The notes: generated by a model from the sequence alone, not told the origin. Numbered from the stretch's first letter, positions 44,420 to 53,893 are shown. The stretch is 64,000 nt of DNA from Georgenia daeguensis (GCF_039537705.1 NZ_BAABBA010000006.1:167059-231058); one strand, 5' to 3'. Numbers and translations are program-made.

Positions 44420-45466
44420 TCACGAGATGCCCTTCGGGGAGAAGTACCGGCTCACCAGGCGGGCGACGAGGTTGAGCAGCATGACGATCGCCACGAGGGT
44501 CAGGGCGGCCGCCCAGGCACGCTCGACGCCGACGCCGCCCTGGGCGTACTGGCGGTAGGCGAACACGGGCAGGGTGGCCATCCGGCCCTCGAACGGGTCG
44601 TTGTTGGTGGTGGCGATGATGCCCGTGGTCATCAGCAGCGGGGCCGTCTCGCCGATCACGCGGGCGATGGCGATCATCACGCCGGTCGTGATGCCGGCGA
44701 TGGCGGTGCGCAGCACGACCTTGACCACGGTGAGCCACTTCGGCACGCCGAGGGCGTAGGACGCCTCGCGCAGCTCGTTGGGGACGAGTCGGAGCATCTC
44801 CTCCACCGAGCGCACGACCACCGGGGTCATGAGGACGGCGAGGGCGATGGCGCCCATGAAGGCGGACCGGTACGCCGGCCCGACGATGATGGTGAAGAAG
44901 GCGAAGGCGAAGAGGCCGGCGACGATCGAGGGGATGCCGGTCATGACGTCCACGAGGATCGTGATCGCCCGCGCGAGGCGGCCCTTGCCGTACTCGACGA
45001 GATAGATCGCGGTGAAGATGCCCAGCGGGATGGAGATCAGCGAGGCGATGCCGGTCACCCAGAGGGTGCCGATGATCGCGTGGAGGGCCCCGCCCTCGCG
45101 CATGTCACCGAAGATGCCGGTCATGTCCGTCGTCAGGAAGTCCCAGCTCATCAGGGACGCGCCCTTGGCGAGGACGATCCACACCAGCGAGACGAGGGGG
45201 ATCATCGCCAGGATGAACGCCCCCGTGACCAGGGACGTGGCGAGGCGGTCCTTCGCGCGGCGCGGACCCTCGACGGCGCGAGACGCGGCCCAGACGGCGA
45301 CGACGAACAGGATGCCGCCGACGAGCGCCACCGACGCGACGGTCGGCTCCGAGACGACGGTGAGGAGCAGGAACGCGGCGGCGAAGGCGCCGGCGAGGAT
45401 CGCCCAGGGCGCCCACCTCGGCAGGTGGCCGGCGTGCTGGAGCACGGGTGCGGTGGTGGTGGTCAT
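44420..45466 (-). CDS. pstA: Phosphate ABC transporter permease PstA
   Basis: 348 residues, eight predicted membrane helices including two extra N-terminal ones (about 15-60). The permease loop reads RLVPNELREASYALGVPKW. ATG 45466 starts within the pstC stop (TGATG). It pairs with PstC to form the phosphate channel. Confidence 0.95.
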   Translation of the reverse strand: MTTTTAPVLQHAGHLPRWAPWAILAGAFAAAFLLLTVVSEPTVASVALVGGILFVVAVWAASRAVEGPRRAKDRLATSLVTGAFILAMIPLVSLVWIVLAKGASLMSWDFLTTDMTGIFGDMREGGALHAIIGTLWVTGIASLISIPLGIFTAIYLVEYGKGRLARAITILVDVMTGIPSIVAGLFAFAFFTIIVGPAYRSAFMGAIALAVLMTPVVVRSVEEMLRLVPNELREASYALGVPKWLTVVKVVLRTAIAGITTGVMIAIARVIGETAPLLMTTGIIATTNNDPFEGRMATLPVFAYRQYAQGGVGVERAWAAALTLVAIVMLLNLVARLVSRYFSPKGIS

Positions 45467-46449
45467 CAGTTCGCTCCCGAGAACTCGGCGCGTCGGGCGA
45501 TGATCCAGCGGGCGAGCAGGTTCACGCCGAAGGTGATGGCGAAGAGGGCGAGCCCGGTCGCGATGAGCACGTCAGCACCCAGGCCCGAGGCCTCCGGGAA
45601 CTGGTTCGCGATGTTCGCGGCGATCGACTGGTGCTGGCCGGGCTTGAGCAGGTAGAAGTTGATGAGGAACCCGGGCGACAGGATCATCAGGACGGCCATC
45701 GTCTCGCCGAGCGCACGGCCGAGGCCCAGCATCGACGCGCTGATGATGCCCGAGCGGCCGAACGGGAAGACAGCCATCCGGATCATCTCCCAGCGCGTGG
45801 AGCCCAGCGCCAGGGAGGCCTCCTCGTGCAGGCGCGGGGTCTGGAGGAAGACCTCCCGGATGGTGGCGGTGATGATCGGCAGGATCATCACGGCCAGCAC
45901 GATGCCCGCGGACATGATGTTCTTCGCCGGCGCCTGGAAGTCCGCGAACAGCGGGATGAACCCCAGGGTGCCGGACAGCCACGCGAAGAACGGCTGGAGC
46001 TGGGGGACGAGCCAGGACATCCCCCACATGCCGTAGACCACGGACGGGATCGCGGCGAGCAGGTCCACCATGTAGCCCAGTCCCTGTGCGGCGCGCCGTG
46101 GTGCGTAGTGCGAGATGAACAGCGCGATGGCGATGCTCAGGGGCACCGCGATGATCAGCGCGATCACCGAGGAGAGCAGGGTCCCGAAGATCAGCGGGGC
46201 GATGTAGGCCCACAGGCCCTTGCCCTGCATGAACCCGACGGTGTCGTACTCCTCCTGCGAGGCCGTGATCGCGGGCCACGACCGCAGGATGAGGAACCCC
46301 GCGACCGCCGCCAGGATGATGAGGATGGTGATGCCGGCGCCGGTGGAGACTCCGGCGAAGATCTTGTTCCCCAGTCGGCCGGGCGCGTCGCTCAGCCGGG
46401 GGGCCGGGGCGCGCCCGGGCGGGGCGTCAGGAGTGGTGACGGTTGCCAC
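45466..46449 (-). CDS. pstC: Phosphate ABC transporter permease PstC
   Basis: 327 residues from GTG 46449, which has GGAGG 4-5 bases upstream; a longer frame opening at 46512 has no such site. Six main helices, permease loop LHEEASLALGSTRWEM. Channel partner of PstA. A PHO-box promoter of its own lies upstream in the 227-bp spacer after pstS. Confidence 0.94.
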   Translation of the reverse strand: MATVTTPDAPPGRAPAPRLSDAPGRLGNKIFAGVSTGAGITILIILAAVAGFLILRSWPAITASQEEYDTVGFMQGKGLWAYIAPLIFGTLLSSVIALIIAVPLSIAIALFISHYAPRRAAQGLGYMVDLLAAIPSVVYGMWGMSWLVPQLQPFFAWLSGTLGFIPLFADFQAPAKNIMSAGIVLAVMILPIITATIREVFLQTPRLHEEASLALGSTRWEMIRMAVFPFGRSGIISASMLGLGRALGETMAVLMILSPGFLINFYLLKPGQHQSIAANIANQFPEASGLGADVLIATGLALFAITFGVNLLARWIIARRAEFSGAN

Positions 46450-46557
46450 GGGTCCTCCGGGGGTAGCGGTTCGGGGGTCAGCGGTACGAAAGGACCGTGT
46501 CGGAGCCTGCACTGGGGGCTGCAGGCGACTGCGGGTTCACGACAGCCGACGCCCTGC

Positions 46558-46612
46558 ACCTTAGGCATGGCCGGTGTCCGTGAGGCAGGCGAAAGGTGAA
46601 CGGACGGTGAAC
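46558..46612 (-). promoter_or_regulatory. PHO-box promoter of pstC
   Basis: On the minus strand, GTTCACCGTCC (46612-46602) and GTTCACCTTTC (46601-46591) are 11-bp direct repeats of the PhoP-binding type. A TAAGGT -10 (46563-46558) follows after exactly 27 bases. The leader to the GTG is about 100 nt. Confidence 0.75.
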
Positions 46613-46676
46613 TGGGCCTGTCGTCTCCCTCACAGGCGTCCGCGATCCGGTACGTCGCACGGTCCCCGGGCCCCGC

Positions 46677-47765
46677 TCAGGCGACCGTGATCTGGTCGAT
46701 CGCGGCGGTGACCTTCGCGCGCAGGTCCTCGGAGATCGGGGCGGATCCCGCGACGGAGGGGTCGGCGGTCCGTGCCTGTCCCTCCTCGGAGGCGATGTAG
46801 CCGAGCAGGGCCTTGACGTTCTCGACGTCCTGCTCGGACTCGTAGCGCGAGCAGGCGATCGTGTAGGAGATCAGCACGATCGGGTAGGTGCCCGATTCGG
46901 AGGTGTCGCGGGCCAGGTCGATGGTCAGCTGCAGGTCCGTCGCGCCCTCCGCCGGCGGCGAGACGTCGACGACGGCGGCCGCGGCCTCGGGCGAGAAGGG
47001 AACGAACTCCTCCCCCACCCCGACGGCGACGGTCCCGAGGTCGTCGGGGACCTGGGCCGCGTCGACGTAGCCGATGGTCCCCTCGGCCGCCTGCATCGTG
47101 GTCACGACGCCGGAGGTCTGGGTGCCGGACTGGGTGCCGGAGATCGGCCAGGTCTCGCCCGGCTCGTGCGGCCACGCGTCGCCGGCCGCCTCGGCGAGGT
47201 ACTCGGTGAAGTTCTCCGTCGTGCCCGAGTCGTCGGAGCGGTTGACCGGCACGATCTCCGTGGCGGGGAGCTCGACGTCGGGATTCGACTCGGCGATGGC
47301 GGGGTCGTCCCACGTGGCGATGTCCCCGTCGAAGATCCTGGCGAGCGTCTCCGGCGTGAGGTTGAGGTGCTCGGCGTCCAGACCGGGGAGGTTGTACGCC
47401 ACGGCGATCGGGGAGATGTACAGCGGCAGCTCGACGACCTCGCCGCCGAAGCACCGGTCGCGCCCCTTCTCGAGCTCCTCCTCGCTCATGGCGGCGTCGG
47501 AACCGGCGAAGAGGATGGCGCTGTTGAGGAACATCTCCCGGCCGGTGCCCGAGCCGACGGGGTCGTAGGAGACCAGTACCCCCGGGTGCGCGTCGTTCAT
47601 CCCGGCGAGCCAGGCGGTCATGGCGACCTCCTGGGACGAGGCACCCGCACCCGGCAGGGAGCCGGACAGGCCCGATCCGCCGTCGTCGGCGCCGCACGCC
47701 GCCAGCGGGAGAGCGAGGATGCACGCGGTCACCGCGATCCCGGCCCTCCGAGATGGTGCCCGCAC
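46677..47765 (-). CDS. pstS: Phosphate-binding lipoprotein PstS, first copy
   Basis: 362 residues from GTG 47765 with GGAGGA upstream. Lipobox LAAC (Cys about 24). Phosphate-binding segments LPGAGASSQ, SYDPVGSGTGRE, FAGSDAAMS and NRSDDSGTTENF are all present. It is very close to the next pstS along its whole length, with identical runs such as PIAVAYNLPG and NRSDDSGTTENFTEYL. A TAGAGT -10 (47809-47804) lies upstream but no PHO box, unlike the other two pst promoters. The two copies may differ in affinity or expression. Confidence 0.95.
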   Translation of the reverse strand: MRAPSRRAGIAVTACILALPLAACGADDGGSGLSGSLPGAGASSQEVAMTAWLAGMNDAHPGVLVSYDPVGSGTGREMFLNSAILFAGSDAAMSEEELEKGRDRCFGGEVVELPLYISPIAVAYNLPGLDAEHLNLTPETLARIFDGDIATWDDPAIAESNPDVELPATEIVPVNRSDDSGTTENFTEYLAEAAGDAWPHEPGETWPISGTQSGTQTSGVVTTMQAAEGTIGYVDAAQVPDDLGTVAVGVGEEFVPFSPEAAAAVVDVSPPAEGATDLQLTIDLARDTSESGTYPIVLISYTIACSRYESEQDVENVKALLGYIASEEGQARTADPSVAGSAPISEDLRAKVTAAIDQITVA

Positions 47766-47852
47766 GTGGTTCCTCCTGAGGTCAGCGCTTCATGCCGCGC
47801 CACACTCTAGGCGGACGGATGTGCCTGGACCATTCCGGGCCGGCACGGCGAC

Positions 47853-47899
47853 GGGCGGGGCCGTCCGTACCGGGTTTCCCCGGCGGGACGACCCCGCCC
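47853..47899. terminator. Hairpin between the two pstS genes
   Basis: GGGCGGGGCCGTCC (47853-47866) pairs with GGACGACCCCGCCC (47886-47899) over 14 bp with one mismatch. It lies 20 bases past the upstream pstS stop and could act as a partial terminator or as a 3' stabiliser, setting unequal levels of the two binding proteins. Confidence 0.55.
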
Positions 47900-47918
47900 G
47901 TGGCGGTGCGGATCAGCG

Positions 47919-49055
47919 TCAGGCGACGGAGATCTGCTCGATCGCGGCGGTGACCTTGGTGCGCAGGTCCTCGGAGATCGGGGCCGAACCGGCGACCGAC
48001 GGGTCGGCGGCGCGCTGCTGGCCCTCCTCGGACGCGATGTAGGTCAGCAGGGCCTTGACGTTGTTGGCGTCCTGCTCCGACTCGTACAGCGAGCAGGCCA
48101 TCGTGTAGGAGACCAGGACGATCGGGTAGGCGCCCGACTCCTCGGTGTCGCGGGCCAGGTCGATGGTCAGGCGAAGGTCGGTGGCGTCCTCGGCGGCCGG
48201 GGAGGCGTCGACGACGGCCGCGGCGGCCTCGGGGGAGAACGGCACGAACTCCTCGCCCACGCCGACGGCCACGGTGCCGAAGCCCTCGGGCACCTGGGAG
48301 GCGTCGAGGTAGGCGATGGTGCCCTCGGCGGCCTCGAGCGTCGAGACGACGCCGGAGGTCTGGGCGCCGGACTGGGTGCCGGAGATCGGCCAGGTCTCGC
48401 TGGCCTCGTGCGGCCAGGCGTCGCCCGCGGCGGCGGCGAGGTACTCGGTGAAGTTCTCCGTGGTGCCGGAGTCGTCGGAGCGGTTGACCGGGACGATGTC
48501 CAGGTCGGGCAGCTCGACGTCGGGGTTCGTCTCGGCGATGGCCGGGTCGTTCCACTTGGTGATGTCGCCGTTGAAGATCGCGGCGAGGGTCTCCGGCTGC
48601 AGGTCGAGGTTCTCCGCCTCGACGCCGGGCAGGTTGTAGGCCACGGCGATCGGGGAGATGTACAGCGGCAGCTCCACGACCTCGCCGCCGTAGCAGCGCT
48701 CGGCGCCGGCGGCCAGCTCCTCCTCGTCGAACTTCGAGTCGGTGCCGCCGAACAGGGTGGCGCCGTTGATGAACTGCTCGCGGCCGGTGCCGGACCCGAC
48801 CGGGTCGTAGGAGGCCTGCACGTCGGGGTACTGCTCGGTGAAACCGGCCAGCCAGCCGTTCATCGCGTTCTCCTGCGACGACGCACCGGCGCCGGGCAGC
48901 GTGCCGGAGAGCTCGGCGGCGGCGGCCGTGTCCTCGCCGCCGGCCTCGGTGTTCTCGTCGGCCTCGCTGCCGCCACAGGCCGCAAGGGTGATCGCCAGAG
49001 CGCTGATTGCGGCAACTCCCGCCAGACGGCGGCTACCTGCAAGCTTCACGGTCAT
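47919..49055 (-). CDS. pstS: Phosphate-binding lipoprotein PstS, second copy
   Basis: 378 residues from ATG 49055; a longer reading to 49190 would translate through the PHO box and -10. Lipobox LAACGGS (Cys about 27), then an acidic Glu/Ala/Asp linker longer than in the sister protein. The ligand segments LPGAGASSQ, SYDPVGSGTGRE, GTDSKF and NRSDDSGTTENF match. First gene of the pst locus, with a PHO-box promoter. Confidence 0.95.
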   Translation of the reverse strand: MTVKLAGSRRLAGVAAISALAITLAACGGSEADENTEAGGEDTAAAAELSGTLPGAGASSQENAMNGWLAGFTEQYPDVQASYDPVGSGTGREQFINGATLFGGTDSKFDEEELAAGAERCYGGEVVELPLYISPIAVAYNLPGVEAENLDLQPETLAAIFNGDITKWNDPAIAETNPDVELPDLDIVPVNRSDDSGTTENFTEYLAAAAGDAWPHEASETWPISGTQSGAQTSGVVSTLEAAEGTIAYLDASQVPEGFGTVAVGVGEEFVPFSPEAAAAVVDASPAAEDATDLRLTIDLARDTEESGAYPIVLVSYTMACSLYESEQDANNVKALLTYIASEEGQQRAADPSVAGSAPISEDLRTKVTAAIEQISVA

Positions 49056-49104
49056 TCCATCCTCTGTCTCGGTGGGCCGGAACCAGGGCGCCCGACCAGC
49101 TCTG

Positions 49105-49159
49105 ACCGTAGGGAGGCAGGGTGTCCGCGATGCGGTCGGACGGTGAACGGTGGATGAAC
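49105..49159 (-). promoter_or_regulatory. PHO-box promoter of the pst locus
   Basis: Minus strand: GTTCATCCACC (49159-49149) and GTTCACCGTCC (49148-49138), then a TACGGT -10 (49110-49105) after exactly 27 bases, the same geometry as at pstC. A further ATGAACA lies at 49155-49161 next to GTTGTTCAT, hinting at more PhoP contacts. Confidence 0.75.
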
Positions 49160-49241
49160 ATGGGTTGTTCATTCCGTCACAGTTCAGCAACGGTCACCGG
49201 AGGCAGGACGGCCGGAATACCGCCAGGTTCTGCGCGCACCG

Positions 49242-50210
49242 TCAGGACGGTGCGCGGTGCTTCTCGAGGGCTGCGACGACGGCGCTGCGCCCCGGCCGCT
49301 TCGCCACGTGGACCACGAGGATCTCCGCCGTGCGCAGCCACGGGTCCGACTCCGGGACCTGCTTCATGATGCGGTGGGGGGACCGCTCGGCGATCTGCGC
49401 CACGACGGTGGGGAGCACCGGCCGGTGGGTGCAGATGGCGACCGGCACGTCCCGGGTGGTCAGCTCTCGGCGGACGAGCTCCTTGACGGGCTTCGGCTTC
49501 TTCTCGTGCGCGGCCTCGGTCAGCTCGGGCCGCAGCTCGGCGCCGATGCCCGTGGCCTCGAGGTAGGGGCGCACCGTCGCGGCGCAGCGCTCCCAGGGGG
49601 AGGTCATGACCTCCTCCACGCCGTAGGCCGTCAGCAGCGGCACGAGGTTCGCGGCCTGGACCTGACCGGCAGGGGTGAGCGGGCGCGTCGCCTCGCCGCC
49701 CTTCCAGGCGGAGCGCTTCCGGGCGCGCGCGTGCCGGACCACGATCATGGTCCACGTCCGCAGGCGCTCGTCCTTCCACTGGTCCAGGAGGGCCCACAGC
49801 GGGTCGCGGTCGTGGGGGTAGGTGAGCACCTTGGCCGCCTGGCCCGCGTCGACCCAGCGGACGCCGTCGATCTCGGAGAGCCGCGCCGGGGCGACGTCCC
49901 CGCGGCCGTTGCGGCTCTGCGACTCCTCGTACAGCTCCTGCGCCGCCCAGTAGCGCGTGACCTTGGTCCGGCCGTCCTCGAGGCGATGGCGCACCGTGGG
50001 CAGCGGCTGGCCGAGCGCCGCGTGGACGCCGGTCTCCTCCGCGACCTCGCGGGCCGCGCACTCGACCAGGGTCTCCCCCGGCTCGAGCTTGCCCTTGGGC
50101 CACGCCCAGTCGTCGTACCGGGGACGGTGGACGAGGAGCACCTCGAGCTTGCGGTTGCGGACCCGCCACACGACCGCGCCGGCGGCCTGGACGTCGGGCC
50201 GGCTCGTCAC
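49242..50210 (-). CDS. mutT1: Nudix hydrolase fused to a histidine-phosphatase domain (MutT1-like)
   Basis: 322 residues. The N-terminal Nudix domain has GKLEPGETLVECAAREVAEETG (split: GKLEPGE at 40-46, REVAEETG ending at 61). The C-terminal domain (about 150-315) starts with VVRHARA, the RHG/RHA motif of histidine phosphatases, and has a late CTHRPVLP. Mycobacterial MutT1 has this architecture and degrades 8-oxo-(d)GTP and diadenosine polyphosphates. GTG 50210 overlaps the ppk stop, so phosphate polymer and nucleotide hygiene genes are coupled. Confidence 0.92.
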   Translation of the reverse strand: MTSRPDVQAAGAVVWRVRNRKLEVLLVHRPRYDDWAWPKGKLEPGETLVECAAREVAEETGVHAALGQPLPTVRHRLEDGRTKVTRYWAAQELYEESQSRNGRGDVAPARLSEIDGVRWVDAGQAAKVLTYPHDRDPLWALLDQWKDERLRTWTMIVVRHARARKRSAWKGGEATRPLTPAGQVQAANLVPLLTAYGVEEVMTSPWERCAATVRPYLEATGIGAELRPELTEAAHEKKPKPVKELVRRELTTRDVPVAICTHRPVLPTVVAQIAERSPHRIMKQVPESDPWLRTAEILVVHVAKRPGRSAVVAALEKHRAPS

Positions 50211-52684
50211 CGGGAGGCCACCACGCGACGCCGTGCCCGCGCCATGAGCATCTCCTGGATGTCCTCGAGCCGCTCACCGTCGGGCCCGTGGCTCACGCGG
50301 TGCCACCCGTCCCGCTCCAGGTGCCAGGTGGAGGTGGTCTCGGCCATGGAGGTCTCGAGGAGCTGGACGAGGAAGTCGATCTGCCCCTGGTCCGCGATCC
50401 GGATCAGGGCCTCGACGCGGCGGTCGAGGTTGCGGTGCATGAGGTCCGCGGAGCCGATCCAGACCTCGGGGTCCCCGGCGTTGCCGAAGGCGAAGATGCG
50501 CGCGTGCTCGAGGAAGCGGCCAAGGATGGACCGGACCCTGATGTTCTCGCTCAGCCCCGGCACCCCGGCGCGCAGCGCGCAGATGCCCCGCACCACGATG
50601 TCGACCGGCACCCCGGCCTGGCTGGCCCGGTACAGCGCGTCGATGATCTTCTCGTCGACGATGGAGTTCATCTTGAACTTCACCCACGCGGGCCGGCCCT
50701 CGCGGTGGTTGACGATCTCCCGCTCGATCCGCTCGATCAGGCCGCTGCGGACCGAGCGCGGCGCGACGAGCAGCCGGTGGAACCGGGTGCGCGGCGCGTA
50801 GCCGGAGAGCTGGTTGAACAGCCGGGTGAGGTCCTGGCCGACGTCCCGGTCGCAGGTCAGCAGGCCGAGGTCCTCGTAGCCGCGGGCCGTCTTGGGGTGG
50901 TAGTTGCCCGTGCCGACGTGGCAGTAGCGGCGCAGCCCCTCCTGCTCCTGCCGGACCACCAGGCAGAGCTTGGCGTGGGTCTTCAGGCCGACGATCCCGT
51001 ACACCACGTGCACGCCCGCCTGCTCGAGCTTGCGCGCCCAGGTGATGTTGGCGGCCTCGTCGAACCGGGCCTTGATCTCGACGATCGCCAGGACCTGCTT
51101 GCCCGCCCTCGCGGCGTCGATGAGGGCGTCCACGATCGGGGAGTCGCCGGAGGTGCGGTACAGGGTCTGCTTGATGGCGAGCACCCGCGGGTCCGCCGCC
51201 GCCTGGGAGATGAACTGCTGCACCGACGTCGAGAACGAGTCGTACGGGTGGTGCAGGAGGATGTCCCGCTCGCGGATCGCGGCGAAGAAGTCGGTCGGGC
51301 TGGCGGACTCGACCTCGGCGAGCCCCTGGGCGGTCACCGGCACGAACTTCGGGTACTTCAGGGCGGGCCGGTCGAGGTCGTGGATGACGTTCAGGCCCGT
51401 CAGGTCCAGCGGCGCGGCCAGGTGGAACACTTCCTGGTCGACCACCCCGAGCTCGCGCTTGAGCAGGTCGAGGACGTGCGGGCTGATGCCCTCGGCCACC
51501 TCCAGGCGCACGGCCGGCCCGAAGCGGCGCCGCATGAGCTCCTTCTCCAGCGCCTTGAGGAGGTTCTCGGCGTCGTCCTCCTCGACCTCGACGTCCTCGT
51601 TGCGGGTGACGCGGAAGGTGTGGTGCTCGACGATCTCCATCCCCGGGAACAGCGTGTCGAGGTGGTGGGCGATGATCTCCTCGAGCGGGACGAACGACGT
51701 GCGCCCGCCGGCGTCGGCCGGGACGTCCTCGGGCCGGTACGGCCGTCCCTCGGAGTCGACGGCGATGAAGCGCGGCAGCAGCGGCGGGACCTTCACCCGG
51801 GCGAAGTGCTCCTTGCCCGTGTTGGGGTTGCGCACGAGCACGGCGAGGTTGAGGGAGAGCCCGGAGATGTAGGGGAACGGGTGCGCCGGGTCCACCGCCA
51901 GCGGGGTGAGCACCGGGAAGATCTGCTTGCGGAAGAACTTGTGCAGGCGCTCCTGCTCGCTCTCGCTGAGCTCGTCCCAGTGGAGCAGGTGGATGCCCTC
52001 GTCCGCGAGCTTGGGCTGGACGTCCTCGGCGAAGACCCGCGCGTGGCGGTCGGCGAGCTCCTTGGCCCGGTGCGAGAGGGCGTCGAGCACCTGGCGGGGT
52101 GAGAGCCCGGAGGCCGCCGTCACCGCCATGCCGGTGGCGATGCGGCGCTTCAGGCCGGCCACGCGGACCATGTAGAACTCGTCGAGGTTCGAGGCGAAGA
52201 TCGCCAGGAACCAGGCGCGCTCCAGGATCGGCACGTCCTGGTCCTCCGCCTGCTCCAGCACGCGCTCGTTGAAGGCGAGCCAGCTGAGCTCGCGGTCGGC
52301 GAAGCGGCCCTCCGGAAGGTCCGCCTCCCACGGCGGGAGGTCCTCCTCAGCGGCCTCCGCCTCGGCCTCCTCGACCTGGCGGGTCAGCGACGCCGAGGAG
52401 GCCGAGACGCCGGAGAGTACCCGGGCCATGGCACGTGCCTGGGCGGCGAGCTCGTCCTCGTCGTCGTCCTCGAGGCGCGCGAGCTCGTCGTCGTCCTCCA
52501 GGCCGTCGAGGCCGTCCTCATCGGCCAGCTGGGCGGCGAGGCTGCTGACGGGCGCGCCCGCCGGCACGGGGTCACCGACGTGGCCGGACGCGCCGTCCGA
52601 GAAGTGGTCGGTCACGCTCTCGCCCACCAGGGCGTCGTCCCGGCTCTGCTCGTCGTCCACGTCGATCTCCTCGGTGTTGCTCAT
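50207..52684 (-). CDS. ppk: Polyphosphate kinase (RNA degradosome type)
   Basis: 825 residues; about 110 longer than typical PPK1 because of an acidic N-terminal extension (Asp/Glu runs between residues 60 and 115). The core starts at FADRELSWLAFNERVLEQA and includes the autophosphorylated His region HVGTGNYHPKTARGYEDLG and the second HKD-like site near DLMHRNLDRRVE. PPK1 makes polyphosphate from ATP reversibly. ATG 52684 has only a weak ribosome site. Location next to pst fits a phosphate storage role. Confidence 0.95.
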   Translation of the reverse strand: MSNTEEIDVDDEQSRDDALVGESVTDHFSDGASGHVGDPVPAGAPVSSLAAQLADEDGLDGLEDDDELARLEDDDEDELAAQARAMARVLSGVSASSASLTRQVEEAEAEAAEEDLPPWEADLPEGRFADRELSWLAFNERVLEQAEDQDVPILERAWFLAIFASNLDEFYMVRVAGLKRRIATGMAVTAASGLSPRQVLDALSHRAKELADRHARVFAEDVQPKLADEGIHLLHWDELSESEQERLHKFFRKQIFPVLTPLAVDPAHPFPYISGLSLNLAVLVRNPNTGKEHFARVKVPPLLPRFIAVDSEGRPYRPEDVPADAGGRTSFVPLEEIIAHHLDTLFPGMEIVEHHTFRVTRNEDVEVEEDDAENLLKALEKELMRRRFGPAVRLEVAEGISPHVLDLLKRELGVVDQEVFHLAAPLDLTGLNVIHDLDRPALKYPKFVPVTAQGLAEVESASPTDFFAAIRERDILLHHPYDSFSTSVQQFISQAAADPRVLAIKQTLYRTSGDSPIVDALIDAARAGKQVLAIVEIKARFDEAANITWARKLEQAGVHVVYGIVGLKTHAKLCLVVRQEQEGLRRYCHVGTGNYHPKTARGYEDLGLLTCDRDVGQDLTRLFNQLSGYAPRTRFHRLLVAPRSVRSGLIERIEREIVNHREGRPAWVKFKMNSIVDEKIIDALYRASQAGVPVDIVVRGICALRAGVPGLSENIRVRSILGRFLEHARIFAFGNAGDPEVWIGSADLMHRNLDRRVEALIRIADQGQIDFLVQLLETSMAETTSTWHLERDGWHRVSHGPDGERLEDIQEMLMARARRRVVASR

Positions 52685-52755
52685 GGATGAAATGGTGACA
52701 CCGGAAGGTGTCCGGCGGGTGACGGCGGCCGGGCGGCCCGCGTCCGGCAGCCGCC

Positions 52756-53703
52756 TCACCGGTACTGGACGTCGGTGGCGACGCACCGGAACCCTTGCTT
52801 CTCGTACGTGCGGCGGGCCGCGGTGTTGTCGCCCTCGACGTACAGGGTGGCGCGCCGCAGCCCGCGCCGCGACATCTCGTCCAGCGCCCGGACGGTGAGC
52901 GCCGAGCCGAGGCCGCGGCCCTGCGCGGCCGGGTCGACGCCGAGGGCGTAGATCTCCCCCGAGTCCTCCCCCGGGACGGCCTTGACCCACATGGACGCGA
53001 GCAGGTCACGGCTGTCCGCCGCGGGCACGAGCCACAGCAGGGTGGGGTCGAACCAGTCCTCGGCCTCACGCGCGCGCAGGTCCGCGACGCTCATGCGGCC
53101 CTGCTCGGGGTGGTCGGCGAAGGCGCGGGCGTTGAGCCGCACCCAGGCCTCCTCGTCCGCGCCCACCCGGAACGTGCGGACGTCCGGGGCGGGAGACGTC
53201 GCGGCTGCCGGTGAGCCGGCGGGCCCGGCGCTCCCCCCGCCCGACGCGCCCGCCCGGCCGCGCCTCCACTCGGGCAGGTCCACGGCCATCTGGAGCAGCT
53301 CACGCACGCGCTCCATGCCGGCCGCGGCGGCCAGCGCGCGGGCGCCCGGCAGGTCGCCGTGCGCCCAGACCGCCACGCCCGGCGCGTGCGCGCGCACGGC
53401 GTCGAGGAGCGCCCGTCCGACGCCCCGGCCCCTGTGCTCGGGATGGACCGCCAGCTCGGCGCTCGCGCCCTCGGCGTCGACCTGGGCGTACCCGGCGGGC
53501 ACGGCGCCGGCCTGCGCGGTCGGGTCGCCGACGAGCAGGTGGCGCACCGGCCGGACGGGGCTGCGGAGGTCGAGCAGCGTCTGCTCCGACAGCGCCGCCA
53601 CGCCGTCCGCCGCGGCGACGGCGTCGGCGAGGGCGAGCACCTGCGCCACCGTCGCACCCTCCAGTCGGTCCGTGCCGATGACCGTCGCGTCCCCGTGTGC
53701 CAT
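52756..53703 (-). CDS. mshD: Mycothiol synthase (acetyl-CoA:Cys-GlcN-Ins acetyltransferase)
   Basis: 315 residues with tandem GNAT domains: the N-terminal one has ELAVHPEHRGRGVGRALL (split by function at HPEHRGRGVGRA) and the C-terminal one YALGVDPAAQGRGLGSALT, RATLYVEGDNTAARRTYEKQGF. MshD performs the last step of mycothiol biosynthesis. A Gly/Ala/Ser/Pro-rich linker (about 150-175) joins the domains. ATG 53703 is the family-like start; the longer frame to 53847 would run into the palindrome. Confidence 0.94.
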   Translation of the reverse strand: MAHGDATVIGTDRLEGATVAQVLALADAVAAADGVAALSEQTLLDLRSPVRPVRHLLVGDPTAQAGAVPAGYAQVDAEGASAELAVHPEHRGRGVGRALLDAVRAHAPGVAVWAHGDLPGARALAAAAGMERVRELLQMAVDLPEWRRGRAGASGGGSAGPAGSPAAATSPAPDVRTFRVGADEEAWVRLNARAFADHPEQGRMSVADLRAREAEDWFDPTLLWLVPAADSRDLLASMWVKAVPGEDSGEIYALGVDPAAQGRGLGSALTVRALDEMSRRGLRRATLYVEGDNTAARRTYEKQGFRCVATDVQYR

Positions 53704-53771
53704 GCGCTCTATCTTGGCGCCTCCGGAACGCGGCCGCCGAGCGCGTCCGCCTGGGCATCCCTCTCCGGAGT

Positions 53772-53834
53772 CCCGTGCCGAGCAAGCGGTTCCGTGCCGA
53801 GCAACCGCGTTGAGACGCGCTTGCTCGGCACGGG
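53772..53834. repeat. 17-bp perfect palindrome with a third internal copy
   Basis: CCCGTGCCGAGCAAGCG (53772-53788) and its exact complement (53818-53834) flank a 29-base loop that itself holds a near copy in direct orientation (from 53791, TCCGTGCCGAGCAACCGCG). A fourth partial GAGCTCTTGCTC follows. It sits between the leftward acyl-CoA dehydrogenase end and mshD start. Confidence 0.85.
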
Positions 53835-53893
53835 AGCTCTTGCTCACCGCCGACAGGGACGTATCGGGTGCACGTCCTCCCGACAGAGGGTGG

